Source: Rhodospirillum rubrum ATCC 11170 (GTDB taxonomy: Bacteria > Pseudomonadota > Alphaproteobacteria > Rhodospirillales > Rhodospirillaceae). From it: a stretch of 64,000 nt of DNA. Under the pieces are notes generated by a model. That model saw nothing but the letters and a program-made list of their open reading frames with translations, was not told where the DNA came from and did no database searches. The position numbers were made by a program, and so were the translations under genes. This document shows, piece by piece, positions 44,036-52,801 of the stretch (positions are counted from its first letter, which is position 1; each line of letters begins with the position of its first letter). The stretch lies in NCBI RefSeq assembly GCF_000013085.1, contig NC_007643.1, forward strand, positions 3,936,501 to 4,000,500, read 5' to 3'.

Positions 44036-45046
44036 ATGCTGTTCCGTCGTTCGCTTGCCGTCGGTCTGACCCTTGCCGCCCTTGGCGCCGGCCCCGCCTC
44101 GGCGCTCGATAAGCTGACGCTCCAGCTCAAATGGGTGACCCAGGCCCAGTTCGCCGGCTATTACGTGGCCGAGGCCAAGGGCTTCTATAAGGATGAGGGC
44201 CTTGATGTCACCATCCGCTCAGGCGGTCCCGACATCAATCCCAGTCAGGTGATCGCCGGCGGCGGCGCCGATGTGGTGCTCGACTGGATGCCAAGCGCCC
44301 TGGCGACCCGCGAAAAGGGCGTGCCGCTGGTCAATATCGCCCAGATCTTCCAGAAGTCGGGCATGATGCTGACCTGCCGCAAGGATGCCGGCATCACCAA
44401 GCCCGAGGATTTCAAGGGCCGCACCCTGGGCGTCTGGTACGGCGGCAACGAGCATCCGTTCTTCGCCTGGATGAGCAAGCTGGGCTATTCGACCAGCGGC
44501 GCCCATCCCGATGTGACCATCCTCAAGCAGGGTTTCAACGTCGACCCGATCTTGCAAAATCAGGCGCCCTGCATCTCGACGACCACCTATAACGAATACT
44601 GGCAGGTGGTGGATGGCGGCATTCCGGTCGATGATCTGCTGAACTTCAAATACGAGGATCAGGGCGTCGCCACCTTGGAAGACGGCTTCTGGGTGCTGGC
44701 CAAGGATCTTGAGGATCCGGCCAAGGTCGACAAACTGGCCCGCCTTGTCCGCGCGACGATGAAGGGCTGGCGCTACGCCCTGGAAAACCAGGAGGACTCG
44801 GTGGGCATCGTTCTTGATAACGACACCTCGGGCGCCCAGACCGAACAGCATCAGGCCCGCATGCTGGGCGAGGTTTCGCGCTTGATCGACAAGGACGGAC
44901 GCCAGCCCGGCGTGCTTGACCCGGCCGATGCCGAGCGCACCGTCGATATCCTGCTGGCCGGCGCCTCGACCCCGGTCATCACCACCCGGCCGGTCGGCGC
45001 CTGGACCAGCGTCGTCACCGACAAGGCTTTCGGCGCGGCGAAATAG
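44036..45046 (+). CDS. NMT1/THI5-like ABC substrate-binding protein
   Basis: The 336-residue periplasmic protein has a signal peptide (SLAVGLTLAALGAGPASA) and begins the mature domain with LTLQLKWVTQAQFAGYYVAE, a hallmark of ThiY/RibY-type proteins that bind thiamin pyrimidine precursors or riboflavin. Other family parts are GGADVVLDWMPSALA and TLGVWYGGNEHPF. The ligand cannot be settled from sequence; I see no thiamin or flavin riboswitch upstream of the operon. A GGGAGGGAG ribosome site precedes the ATG. A textbook terminator follows. Confidence 0.87.
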   Translation: MLFRRSLAVGLTLAALGAGPASALDKLTLQLKWVTQAQFAGYYVAEAKGFYKDEGLDVTIRSGGPDINPSQVIAGGGADVVLDWMPSALATREKGVPLVNIAQIFQKSGMMLTCRKDAGITKPEDFKGRTLGVWYGGNEHPFFAWMSKLGYSTSGAHPDVTILKQGFNVDPILQNQAPCISTTTYNEYWQVVDGGIPVDDLLNFKYEDQGVATLEDGFWVLAKDLEDPAKVDKLARLVRATMKGWRYALENQEDSVGIVLDNDTSGAQTEQHQARMLGEVSRLIDKDGRQPGVLDPADAERTVDILLAGASTPVITTRPVGAWTSVVTDKAFGAAK

Positions 45047-45076
45047 GCCACGGCCCGCCGCCGCCTTGACTTCGCC

Positions 45077-45109
45077 ACGGACCGGCTCGACGATGCCGGT
45101 CCGTTTTTT
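45077..45109 (+). terminator. Intrinsic terminator of the ABC operon
   Basis: ACGGACCGG (45077-45085) and CCGGTCCGT (45096-45104) form a 9-bp stem followed by an unbroken T-run to 45109. It lies 30 bases after the binding-protein stop and ends 21 bases before the next start codon. Confidence 0.9.
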
Positions 45110-45130
45110 ATCACGATCAAGGATGCCGTT

Positions 45131-46594
45131 ATGAAGCGCATGGGTGTGATCGCCGTTTCCGCCGCCCTCGCCCTCGGCGCGGTCGGCGCGGCGGGGTATT
45201 ACGGCATCCGCTCGGCCGGCGAAAGCAAGGCGCGGCAGATGATCGCCGCCTTCCAGTCGTCGCTGCCGCCGGGAACCACGTTTGAGTACCGCGATCTGGT
45301 GGTCAGCCCGACGGGGCTGTCGCTGACCCTGTCGGATGTCACCTTCGCCAATCCGGCCGAGCAGATGACGGCCAGCCTCGCCAGCTTGGCGCTTTCCAAC
45401 CCGGGGTTCAGCGGCACCAAGGTCCAAACCATCGATATCGGCTTTTCCAAGCTTGATCTGGCTTTGACCCGCCCCGACGCCACCCTGACCACCACCGTGC
45501 GTCAGGCCTCGTTCGACGATGTCGATATCGCCAATTCCATCGCCTTCGCCAAACGGATGAAGGGGGCTGCGACCCTGGCCGATATCGAGCCGGCGGCTTT
45601 TTCCGCCCTCGATGCCGGACCGGTCGATCTGCGCGACTTCAGCCTGAGCGTGCCGGCGACCGGGGTGAACGCCACCCTTGGCAAAATGACCCTTGAGGGC
45701 ATCACCGCCGGGCGGATGGGCAAGCTGGCCTATGAGGATTACGACCTGCGGACCAGTGACGGGATGCTCCATATGGGCTCTTTGGCCCTTGATGGCCTAG
45801 ATCTGTCGCGCGCCCTGCGCTGGGCCCAGCAGACCCAGGCCCAGCAGGCGCGCGGCGAGCCGCCGACCTTCGACGTTCTTGGCCTGCGTTCGATCGAGGC
45901 CAAGGGGCTGGCCTTGACCAGCCGCGAGCGCAGCGTCGCTCTTGATCGCTTCGCTTTGGCCGATCTGGAAAGCGACCGGGGCATGCTGGTGCGCGCCACC
46001 CTGGCGGTCGAAGGCTTCCAGGTTCCCGCCGCCCAGGTCGCCGAGCCGACGCGGAGCTTTCTCGAGGGCCAGGGGCTCGACCGTCTGGCCGTCGATCTAG
46101 CCTTCGCCCATCGGCTTGATGGCGCCACCCAGTCTTTGTCCCTGGGGCCGCTGGCCATCAATGGCGGGCCGTTGGGCAAGGCTTCGGCCAGTCTGTCCCT
46201 GACCGGGCTCGACGCGCCGATGCTGCTGGCCGCGGCGCGGCGGCCCGAGGCGCTGCTTGATTCGGCCCGGCTCGACGGTTTTTCGATCGCCTCCACCGCC
46301 GGCCCGCTGACGGCGGCCTATGCCGATCTGCTGCTGGCCCAACAGGGGCTGACGCGGGCCGATCTGGCGGCGATGGTCAACGCCCAGGGCGGCCAGGAGC
46401 TTGGCACTATTCTTGGCCCCGATCTCGGCGGCCGGCTGGTGGGCGCGCTGACCGCCTTCATCGAAAACCCCAAGGCGTTTTCCCTGTCGGTCAAGGCCAA
46501 GCAGGGGCCGATGAACCTGACCCAGTTGGGCATGGGGCTGGCGCTGGTTCCCCAGCGCGTTGTCGCCGCCTATGACATCACGGTCGGACCGTGA
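45131..46594 (+). CDS. Hypothetical membrane-anchored periplasmic protein
   Basis: The 487-residue protein has an N-terminal membrane anchor (MGVIAVSAALALGAVGAAGYYGI shown as VIAVSAALALGAVGAAGYYG) followed by a long, beta-rich soluble region with repeated motifs of the type 'DxxxFANP', 'LDLALTRPDA' and 'LRDFSLSVPATG'. This resembles DUF945 or AsmA-type periplasmic proteins, but I cannot assign a family firmly. An AAGGA ribosome site is 7 bases before the ATG. Its stop overlaps the GTG start of the GNAT gene. It begins just after a terminator, so its promoter must be very short or expression depends on readthrough. Confidence 0.75.
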   Translation: MKRMGVIAVSAALALGAVGAAGYYGIRSAGESKARQMIAAFQSSLPPGTTFEYRDLVVSPTGLSLTLSDVTFANPAEQMTASLASLALSNPGFSGTKVQTIDIGFSKLDLALTRPDATLTTTVRQASFDDVDIANSIAFAKRMKGAATLADIEPAAFSALDAGPVDLRDFSLSVPATGVNATLGKMTLEGITAGRMGKLAYEDYDLRTSDGMLHMGSLALDGLDLSRALRWAQQTQAQQARGEPPTFDVLGLRSIEAKGLALTSRERSVALDRFALADLESDRGMLVRATLAVEGFQVPAAQVAEPTRSFLEGQGLDRLAVDLAFAHRLDGATQSLSLGPLAINGGPLGKASASLSLTGLDAPMLLAAARRPEALLDSARLDGFSIASTAGPLTAAYADLLLAQQGLTRADLAAMVNAQGGQELGTILGPDLGGRLVGALTAFIENPKAFSLSVKAKQGPMNLTQLGMGLALVPQRVVAAYDITVGP

Positions 46595-47052
46595 CGGCGG
46601 GGGTCATCGTCCGCCAGCCCTTAGCCGGCGACCGCGAGGCCTTCCTGGCACTGTGGCGGGGCTATTGCGCCTTCTATCAGGCCGAGGTGCCCGAGCGGGC
46701 AACCCAAACCCTGTGGCGGCGCGTGCTTGATCCGGCCGATACCGGCCTGCGCGGCTTGATCGCCTGCGTCGGGGACGCGCCACTGGGCTTTGCCACCCTG
46801 GTCACCCATCCCGGAACCTGGAGCGACCGGCCGGTGGGCTATCTGGAAGATCTGTTCGTCGACGGGGCGACCCGGGGGCAAGGCCTTGGCCGCGCCCTGA
46901 TCGCCGGCTGCGCCGAGTTGGGACGCGAGGAGGGCTGGCTGCGGCTGTACTGGCAGACCGGCCGCGACAATGTCGCCGCCCAGGCACTGTATGATCGGGT
47001 GGCGACGCGGACCGACTGGGTGCGCTATGAGCTGCAGCTCAATCCGCGCTGA
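46591..47052 (+). CDS. GNAT family N-acetyltransferase
   Basis: The 153-residue enzyme starts with a GTG that overlaps the previous stop codon. The acetyl-CoA binding core is LEDLFVDGATRGQGLGRALIAG, with the R/Q-x-x-G-x-G/A loop as RGQGLG, followed by the family's LYWQTGRDNVAAQALYDRV (a GNAT motif B region). The substrate is unknown. Translational coupling suggests a link with the preceding periplasmic protein gene. Confidence 0.9.
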   Translation: MTAGVIVRQPLAGDREAFLALWRGYCAFYQAEVPERATQTLWRRVLDPADTGLRGLIACVGDAPLGFATLVTHPGTWSDRPVGYLEDLFVDGATRGQGLGRALIAGCAELGREEGWLRLYWQTGRDNVAAQALYDRVATRTDWVRYELQLNPR

Positions 47053-47115
47053 CCGCTCGCCCCCCGTCCCGCGCCCCCCTCCCCGTCCAATGCCCGCGAT
47101 CCTGAAAGGCCAAGC

Positions 47116-47379
47116 ATGTCCCAGCCCAGCTACTTCGACGAAATCAACACCTTGTTCGGCACCATCGCCGAGGCCTTCGGCCTGGAGGGCGAGGCCCTGG
47201 CCCGCGCCCTGGAAGACGGCTCGATGACCCTTGAGCGCGGCGAGGATCAAGACGGCAACCGCTTCGTCGCCGCCACCCTGGAGCGTGACGGCAGCCGCCG
47301 CACCGCCCGCATCTTCAAGGACGCCATCCACCATGAGGGCGAGGGAACGGAGGGGGAAACGGGCGGGGGCGCCGTCTGA
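47116..47379 (+). CDS. Small conserved-looking hypothetical protein
   Basis: This 87-residue acidic protein (MSQPSYFDEINTLFGTIAEA) follows the GNAT gene by 63 bases. It has no signal peptide, membrane helix or recognised motif. The sequence is amphipathic in its first half and ends in a Gly/Glu-rich tail. Codon usage is like that of neighbouring genes, and it fills an otherwise open gap, so it is probably real. Confidence 0.6.
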   Translation: MSQPSYFDEINTLFGTIAEAFGLEGEALARALEDGSMTLERGEDQDGNRFVAATLERDGSRRTARIFKDAIHHEGEGTEGETGGGAV

Positions 47380-47491
47380 TCGGGACGCACCGCGCGGACC
47401 CTTTCGGCGGAAAATCCCTTTGTCTGCAGGGCCGGATGGCTTACACCCTGAAGGGTAGTCCTCTCCGCGACCCCGATGCCGACGGGAGCAG

Positions 47492-49426
47492 ATGAAACCC
47501 GGGTCCAGCACATATAGCGACGGCGCCGTGATCTTCCGCGAGGGCGACCGGGCCGACAGCGCCTTCTTCATCGTTGAAGGGGACGTTGCCCTTTACAAGA
47601 CGGGCGAGCACGGCGTGGTGCGGCTGGCGACGCTGGGCCGTGGCGCGTTCTTTGGCGAATCGGCCATTCTTGACCGGGCGGCGCCCCGCGCGGTGACCGC
47701 CATCGCCCGGGGAGCGGTGACGCTGAAGCCTTTGGCGCGCGGCGCCCTGCTCAAGCGCATCGCCAATGATCCCCAGGTCGCCCTGAAAATCATGGCCCGG
47801 CTGGCCCAGCGCCTGGGCGAGATGGAAAGCCGCGTCGCCGGTCTTGGGCAAAGCGAAGCCCTGCCCGCCCCGGCGATCGCCCTGCCCGTTCCCGTGGTCA
47901 CCGGCCTGCCCGAGGCGCTTGACAGCGAGCCCGAGGGGCCGGGAATGATCGGCCGGCTGCTTGGGTTGATGCGCCGGCGCGGCTGGTCGGAGGGGCGCGA
48001 CGCCGCCCCCGGCCCGGCCCCGGCCGCTCCCCCGGCCCCGGCCCGGCCCCTGCTGGTCGTCGTCGCCGCCCTGCCCCACGATAGCGGCGATGCCCAGCGC
48101 GCCGGCGTCGCCGCCTGCTTCCAGAACCTGCCCGGGGTGGTGGTGCGCACGGTCGGCCGGGCGATCGAGGTGGCCGGGGGCGATGGACCGCTGGCCGCCC
48201 TGGCCCAGGCTGGTACCCAGGCCCGCCAGATCGTTCAGCGCGAGGATGCCGATCTGCTGATCTGGGGGCTGGTCGACGGTCCGGCCGGCATCGTCGAATT
48301 GCGCTTCACCAATGCCGCCTTCGTTGAAGACGAACGCCCCGGCCTGCCGACGATGATGACCTGGCTTGGCCTGCCGCTGGGGTTCGGTGAGGATTGGGGC
48401 CACCTGCTGCGCGCCGTGGCCCTGGCCTCGCTGGAGCCGCGCACCGAGGCCCACGCCCAGACCCTGGCTGCGCTTTTGGCGCCAATGGTCGAGGCCGCGC
48501 GCGGATTGGGGCTTGATCCGCCGGTCAGCCTGGGGGCGATGGAACAGGCGGCCATTCTCGCCTGCTATGGCAATGCGGCGGCGGCTTTGGGCTATTACAC
48601 CCGCGATGTCGGCTGGCACAAGGTGGCGGTCGAGGCCTATGGCGGCGCCATCGGCCTGTTGCCGCGCGAGGCCGATCTGGAATGGGGCTTGCTGCACCGC
48701 TCGATCGGCATCGTCTTGCAGGCCATCGGCGAGCGCAGCGGCGATCCGGCCTTTCTCGCCCAGGCGATCGAGGCCTATCGGGCGGCGCTGGAAGCGCTGC
48801 GCCGTCCCGATTGTCCGCGCGAATGGGCCAGCGTGCAAAACCGCCTGGGCTTGATGCTCTATAAGGTCGACTTGCTTGAAGGCAAGCTTGAGAGCCTGAA
48901 AGAGGCTTTGGGCTGCCTGCAGGCGGCGATGCAGATTTTCGGGCGGAGCGATTATCCCGCCAAATGGGCCGAGATCATGAACACCCTGGGGCAGGTTCTG
49001 CAGGTCTATGGCGACCATGCCCGCTCGGTCGATATCCTGGAGCGCGCCGTCGAAGCCTGCCGTCAGGCGCTGGAGGTGCGCACCTTCGAAGCCGCGCCCT
49101 TGCTGTGGGCGGGTGGGCAGAACAACCTGGGGTCGGCGTTGTTCCTGCTGGCCAAGCATTCCCAGCACCGCGACGTTCTGGAAGCCGCCGCCGAAAGCTT
49201 TCGCTCGGCTTTAGGCACCTATCGCATGCATGGCATGGACCTGCTGGCCGAAATTCCCGACAAGAACCTGAAACGGGCCGAAGAGATGCTGCGCCGGATC
49301 GGCGGGCCGCGCCCGCTGGTCGATCCGCTGTGGGTCGAGCGTCCGGCGACGGTCGGCGAGGAAGACGACTGGCCCGATAACGAAACCGAAGGCAAGGGAC
49401 GGGGCACGGCCTCGCGAAGCGGATGA
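47492..49426 (+). CDS. Cyclic-nucleotide-binding domain and TPR protein
   Basis: The 644-residue protein begins with a CAP-type effector domain at about 8-120 (GAVIFREGDRADSAFFIVEGDVALY and LGRGAFFGESAILDRAAPRAVTA, seen as GAFFGESAILDRAAPRA), the phosphate-binding cassette of cNMP sensors. A Pro/Ala-rich linker at about 125-190 follows, then an alpha/beta region (195-300), and about five TPR-like helical repeats from 380 to 610 (AIEAYRAALEALRRPDCPRE, split as AIEAYRAALEAL and RRPDCPREWASVQNRLG). No DNA-binding or enzyme domain is visible, so it may relay a nucleotide signal to a partner protein. It ends in an ATGA overlap with the kinase gene. Confidence 0.8.
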   Translation: MKPGSSTYSDGAVIFREGDRADSAFFIVEGDVALYKTGEHGVVRLATLGRGAFFGESAILDRAAPRAVTAIARGAVTLKPLARGALLKRIANDPQVALKIMARLAQRLGEMESRVAGLGQSEALPAPAIALPVPVVTGLPEALDSEPEGPGMIGRLLGLMRRRGWSEGRDAAPGPAPAAPPAPARPLLVVVAALPHDSGDAQRAGVAACFQNLPGVVVRTVGRAIEVAGGDGPLAALAQAGTQARQIVQREDADLLIWGLVDGPAGIVELRFTNAAFVEDERPGLPTMMTWLGLPLGFGEDWGHLLRAVALASLEPRTEAHAQTLAALLAPMVEAARGLGLDPPVSLGAMEQAAILACYGNAAAALGYYTRDVGWHKVAVEAYGGAIGLLPREADLEWGLLHRSIGIVLQAIGERSGDPAFLAQAIEAYRAALEALRRPDCPREWASVQNRLGLMLYKVDLLEGKLESLKEALGCLQAAMQIFGRSDYPAKWAEIMNTLGQVLQVYGDHARSVDILERAVEACRQALEVRTFEAAPLLWAGGQNNLGSALFLLAKHSQHRDVLEAAAESFRSALGTYRMHGMDLLAEIPDKNLKRAEEMLRRIGGPRPLVDPLWVERPATVGEEDDWPDNETEGKGRGTASRSG

Positions 49427-50940
49427 ACGCGAAAGCGCGCAAGAAAATGATTATCCGCGATGACCTGATCCTGGCCATCGACCAGGGCACATCGGGAACG
49501 CGCGCCTTGTTGTTCGACCAGCACGGGCCGGTCCATAGCGGCGGCCGGCTGGCGCTGGCGCCCACCCATCCGCGCGACGGTTGGGTCGAGATCGATCCCG
49601 AGGATATCTGGCTCGACGTGCTGACCGCTTGGCGTCAGGTCCTCGAAGGCAGCGGCGCCGATCACGTCACCGCCATCGCCCTGGCCACCCAGCGCGACAC
49701 CACCATCGTCTGGGACCGGCGTACCGGCAAGCCGGTCTATAACGCCATTTCCTGGCTTGATCGGCGGGGCGCGGCGCGCTGCCGGGAGTTGGTGGAGACC
49801 GGCTATGAAAGCTTGGTGCGGGTGCGCAGCGGTCTGGTCGTCGACAGCGCCTTTGCCGCCACCAAGGTGGCCTGGATCCTTGAGAACGTCGAGGGCGCCC
49901 GGGCGGCGGCCGAAGCCGGCCATCTCGCCTTCGGCACCGTCGACAGCTTTCTGCTGTGGCGATTGACCGGCGGCGCCGTTCACGCCACCGACGCGTCGAA
50001 CGCCAGCCGGACGATGCTGTTCAACATCCATAGCCAGCGCTGGGACGCCGATCTGCTGGCGTTGTTTGGCGTTCCCTGGCAGATGATGCCCGAGGTGCGC
50101 GACAGCGCCTGCGTTTTTGGCCATACGGACCGCGCCGGCTTCGGCCGGCCGATTCCGATCGCCGCGATGATCGGCGATCAAAGCGCCGCCCTGATCGGCC
50201 AGGGCTGCCTGACGCCGGGCATGATCAAGGCCGGAATGGGGGCGAGTTGCGTGATGATCGCCAATACCGGACCGACGGCGCTGGCCTCCCGCCACGGCCT
50301 GCTGACCTCGATCGCCTATCGGCTCGACGGCGAGGTCACCTATGCGCTGGAAGGGACGGTCTTCAGCGCCGGGGCGGCGATCGGCTGGCTGAGCGAAAGC
50401 CTGGGGGTGATCGAACGCCCCGAGATCACCGAGCTTCTGGCCCGCGGGATGAAAGGCAATCGCGGGGTGTACATGGTTCCGGCCTTCAGCGGCCTGGGCG
50501 CCCCCTATTGGGATCCGGGGGCTCGGGGGGCCATTTTCGGCCTGTCCCATGACACGGGGGTTCCCGAACTGGCGCGCGCCGCCCTGGAAAGCGTCGCCTA
50601 TCAGGCCTACGACCTGCTCGAGGCGATGATCGCCGATGGCCTGCCCAGGCCAGCGGTGCTGCGGGTCGAAGGGGCGATGAGCGCCAATGACTGGCTGCTG
50701 TCGTTTCTGGCCAATATCCTTGAGGTGCCGGTTGAACGACCGGCCATCGCCGAGACGGCGGCCATGGGCGCCGCCCTGCTGGCGGGGGTCCACCTTGGGC
50801 TGTATGGCTCGCTCGACGCGGCCGGCAACGCCTGGGAGGGCAATGGGCGTTTTGACCCGGCGATCGATCCGGCCTATCGCCGTCAACTGCTTGACGGCTG
50901 GCGCAAAGCCGTCGGACGGGTTCAGGAGTCGGCGCCATGA
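49423..50940 (+). CDS. FGGY-family carbohydrate kinase, glycerol kinase-like
   Basis: The 505-residue kinase has the FGGY nucleotide-binding folds (DQGTSGTRALLFD at the start, GLGAPYWDPGARGAIFGL near 360) and glycerol-kinase-like segments such as ASNASRTMLFNIHSQRWD. The catalytic Asp252 is in IGDQSAAL and Trp111 is kept. Two residues that hold glycerol in E. coli GlpK are changed: Glu84 is Asp92 (TQRDTTIVW) and Tyr135 is Ala143 (VVDSAFAATK). The substrate may therefore be another polyol, although annotation pipelines would call it GlpK. No glycerol transporter or dehydrogenase is nearby. Confidence 0.85.
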   Translation: MNAKARKKMIIRDDLILAIDQGTSGTRALLFDQHGPVHSGGRLALAPTHPRDGWVEIDPEDIWLDVLTAWRQVLEGSGADHVTAIALATQRDTTIVWDRRTGKPVYNAISWLDRRGAARCRELVETGYESLVRVRSGLVVDSAFAATKVAWILENVEGARAAAEAGHLAFGTVDSFLLWRLTGGAVHATDASNASRTMLFNIHSQRWDADLLALFGVPWQMMPEVRDSACVFGHTDRAGFGRPIPIAAMIGDQSAALIGQGCLTPGMIKAGMGASCVMIANTGPTALASRHGLLTSIAYRLDGEVTYALEGTVFSAGAAIGWLSESLGVIERPEITELLARGMKGNRGVYMVPAFSGLGAPYWDPGARGAIFGLSHDTGVPELARAALESVAYQAYDLLEAMIADGLPRPAVLRVEGAMSANDWLLSFLANILEVPVERPAIAETAAMGAALLAGVHLGLYGSLDAAGNAWEGNGRFDPAIDPAYRRQLLDGWRKAVGRVQESAP

Positions 50941-51193
50941 GGGCCAAGGTGGCGTGGGAGATCTCTACCTAGAAGATGATTGCAAAAAAATTTTCAACCA
51001 TCCAGAGGTTGGCTACCCCGGCGCGCAGTAGGGTTTTTCATTACAAACCAAATGCTTGCAGAAATCGCTGGTATTCGCCCGCCGATGAGCCTCAGATTTG
51101 ACGCCAGCCGCCCGTGGTTCCCGCTTGGCCCTGTGCCGGGAAAGGGGTATCACCGGTGGTATAGGTGGGTCCTCTTGGGGTTAGTTGCGGATC
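50941..51193 (+). promoter_or_regulatory. Long leader region of the cold-shock gene (no gene seen)
   Basis: This 253-base gap has lower GC than its surroundings (for example TTGCAAAAAAATTTTC near 50980). It holds short hairpins (CAACC 50995-50999 with GGTTG 51007-51011) and a palindrome around TATCACCGGTGGTATA near 51149. Cold-shock mRNAs often have long structured leaders; that role here is inference. Confidence 0.3.
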
Positions 51194-51826
51194 ATGCTGT
51201 CTCGTAGCACTGCCACGGTTAAGTGGTTCAACGCGACCAAGGGTTTCGGATTCGTTCGCGTCAGCGACGGTGAACCCGATGCGTTTCTTCACATCTCTGT
51301 CCTTCAACGGGCCGGCTATTCGGAGTTGCCGGAAGGCGCGACGATCGTCTGCGATCTCGCGCCTGGCCAGAAGGGTATGCAGGTCAGCGAAATCTACGAA
51401 GTCGAAGGCGGATCGCCCGGTGGCTTCGGCGGTGGCGGCTATGACCGGGGCGGTTATAGCGGCGGCTTCGACCGGGGCGGGTACAACGGCGGCTTCGATC
51501 GCGGGGCCGCCGATCGGGGCGGCTATGCCGGCGCCACCGACCGGGGTGGCTATGCCGGGGGCGCCGCCGATCGCGGCGGTTACGCCGGGGGAGCCGACAG
51601 GGGCGGCTTCCAGGGCGAGACCGAGATCGATGGGGTGGTCAAGTTCTTCAGCGCCGACAAGGGCTTTGGCTTCGTCGTCCCCGACGGCGGCGGCAAGGAT
51701 GTCTATGTCGGATCGCGCACCTTGCAAGATTGCGGGGTCTCGGTTCTTGAGCAGGGCCAGCGGGTGCGCATGAGCATCCGCATGGGCAAAAAAGGGCCGA
51801 TGGCCGGTAGTCTCGAACTGATCTGA
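51194..51826 (+). CDS. Protein with two cold-shock domains and a Gly/Arg/Tyr repeat linker
   Basis: The 210-residue protein has one cold-shock domain at each end: the first with TVKWFNATKGFGFVRVSDG (RNP1 GFGFV) and the second with VVKFFSADKGFGFVVPDGG. Between them, about residues 75-143 are roughly eight imperfect DRGGY-type repeats (FDRGGYNGG, ADRGGYAGG). RGG/YGG linkers bind RNA and favour condensate formation. Double cold-shock proteins occur in alphaproteobacteria, but such a long repeat linker is unusual. The ATG at 51194 is chosen; a TTG at 51185 is in frame. A strong hairpin follows the stop. Confidence 0.9.
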   Translation: MLSRSTATVKWFNATKGFGFVRVSDGEPDAFLHISVLQRAGYSELPEGATIVCDLAPGQKGMQVSEIYEVEGGSPGGFGGGGYDRGGYSGGFDRGGYNGGFDRGAADRGGYAGATDRGGYAGGAADRGGYAGGADRGGFQGETEIDGVVKFFSADKGFGFVVPDGGGKDVYVGSRTLQDCGVSVLEQGQRVRMSIRMGKKGPMAGSLELI

Positions 51827-51845
51827 CGCTTTCCCCTGGTTTTTG

Positions 51846-51883
51846 ACCCTATGGGTGGTGCCGGCGCGCGCCACCCATAGGGT
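51846..51883 (+). terminator. Hairpin downstream of the cold-shock gene
   Basis: ACCCTATGGGTGG (51846-51858) and CCACCCATAGGGT (51871-51883) are perfectly complementary over 13 bp. TGTCCAATTTTG follows. It lies 20 bases after the stop codon. The rest of the gap to 52272 holds repeat copy D and no clear gene. Confidence 0.75.
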
Positions 51884-52082
51884 TGTCCAATTTTGATCAC
51901 GGCTGTCTTGCGATCTGACGGTCTTGACGGTGGCGACATCAGCGTCGACTCTGGGCTATCCCGGGCCGGCGGGCCGGTCCGCCCGAGATCACACCAGATT
52001 AAAGGGCGATCCTTTAACGCCGGAGCTTTGAGCGGGAACGTCGTGCGTGAAATCTGGTTCGGCGCCGCCGCTCTCGGGTCTT

Positions 52083-52142
52083 GATAGGCAAGCGAATCGT
52101 CATCGCGATATGGTCCGGGGCGCTGGAGATTCGCTTTTTATT
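52083..52142 (+). repeat. Dispersed palindromic repeat, copy D
   Basis: It reads GATAGGCAAGCGAATCGTCA at its left end and GGAGATTCGCTTTTTA at its right. The inverted repeat is AGCGAATC (52091-52098) with GATTCGCT (52128-52135). It is more diverged than copies A and C in the centre and lies in the gap between the cold-shock and Lrp-domain genes. Confidence 0.7.
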
Positions 52143-52272
52143 CAATAGGTTGGGCGGTTAGGACACGAAAACCCGAAGTTCCCTTCTCCGCCCGCCGCTC
52201 TCGCCGACCACGCCGAACGACTCGGCCATGTCCCTTTTTCCCCCTCCCCAGACGATCCAAAAAGGTAGTCCG

Positions 52273-52515
52273 ATGCAAAAGATCTTCGTGATGATCAAAT
52301 GCGATCTTGGTCAAGCCTATGACGTGGCCTCGACGATCATTGAAACAGTCGAAGAAGTCTCTGAAGTAGATAGTATTTCAGGACAGTACGATCTGATGGC
52401 GAAATTCTATATCGCCAAGGGCGCCGATATTGGTCATTTCGTTACAGAAAAAGTACAGACTATCGGCGGTATCAAAGACACCTTCACGATCGTTGCTTTC
52501 AACGCCTTTGGGTAA
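52273..52515 (+). CDS. Stand-alone Lrp/AsnC ligand-binding (RAM) domain protein
   Basis: This 80-residue protein (MQKIFVMIKCDLGQAYDVAS) is the C-terminal sensor domain of Lrp/AsnC regulators without any DNA-binding domain. It has the family pattern of a ligand loop (VDSISGQYDLMAKFYIA) and ends FTIVAFNAFG. Such 'half-Lrp' proteins assemble into rings and may bind amino acids or modulate full-length regulators. An AAAGGTAG ribosome site lies before the ATG at 52273. Confidence 0.9.
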   Translation: MQKIFVMIKCDLGQAYDVASTIIETVEEVSEVDSISGQYDLMAKFYIAKGADIGHFVTEKVQTIGGIKDTFTIVAFNAFG

Positions 52516-52801
52516 CAAAGTAAAGGCTCTGCAATTTATCGGTCGGTAGTCCTCCTTTTGTATCGGTACCCCAATAAGCATTGCAGTTGATAGCTCATCT
52601 GCTATGATCGGGGCGGATAGTGGAGGCGTAAGGTCGCCGTGGACACCCCAAGAAAAAGCGGGTCGGTCCAGGCCTGCCGGTGATCCTTTCAGGATCTCTA
52701 TCCGTAATGTTGACAGGATTAAGCCTCTGTGCGGTTCCTGCGCATAGGGCTGAAAGGGTGTCCTTCGTCTCGAGGGCCCTCGTCCCTTGACCGGAGGCTT
52801 C
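52516..52801 (+). promoter_or_regulatory. Intergenic region ahead of the chemotaxis pair
   Basis: No gene is seen. The region holds a TTGACA at about 52711 that could be a -35 box, a GATCCTTTCAGGATC hairpin near 52682 and CGAGGGCCCTCG near the ribosome site (about 52770). A good GGAGG ribosome site precedes the PAS gene start. Confidence 0.3.
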
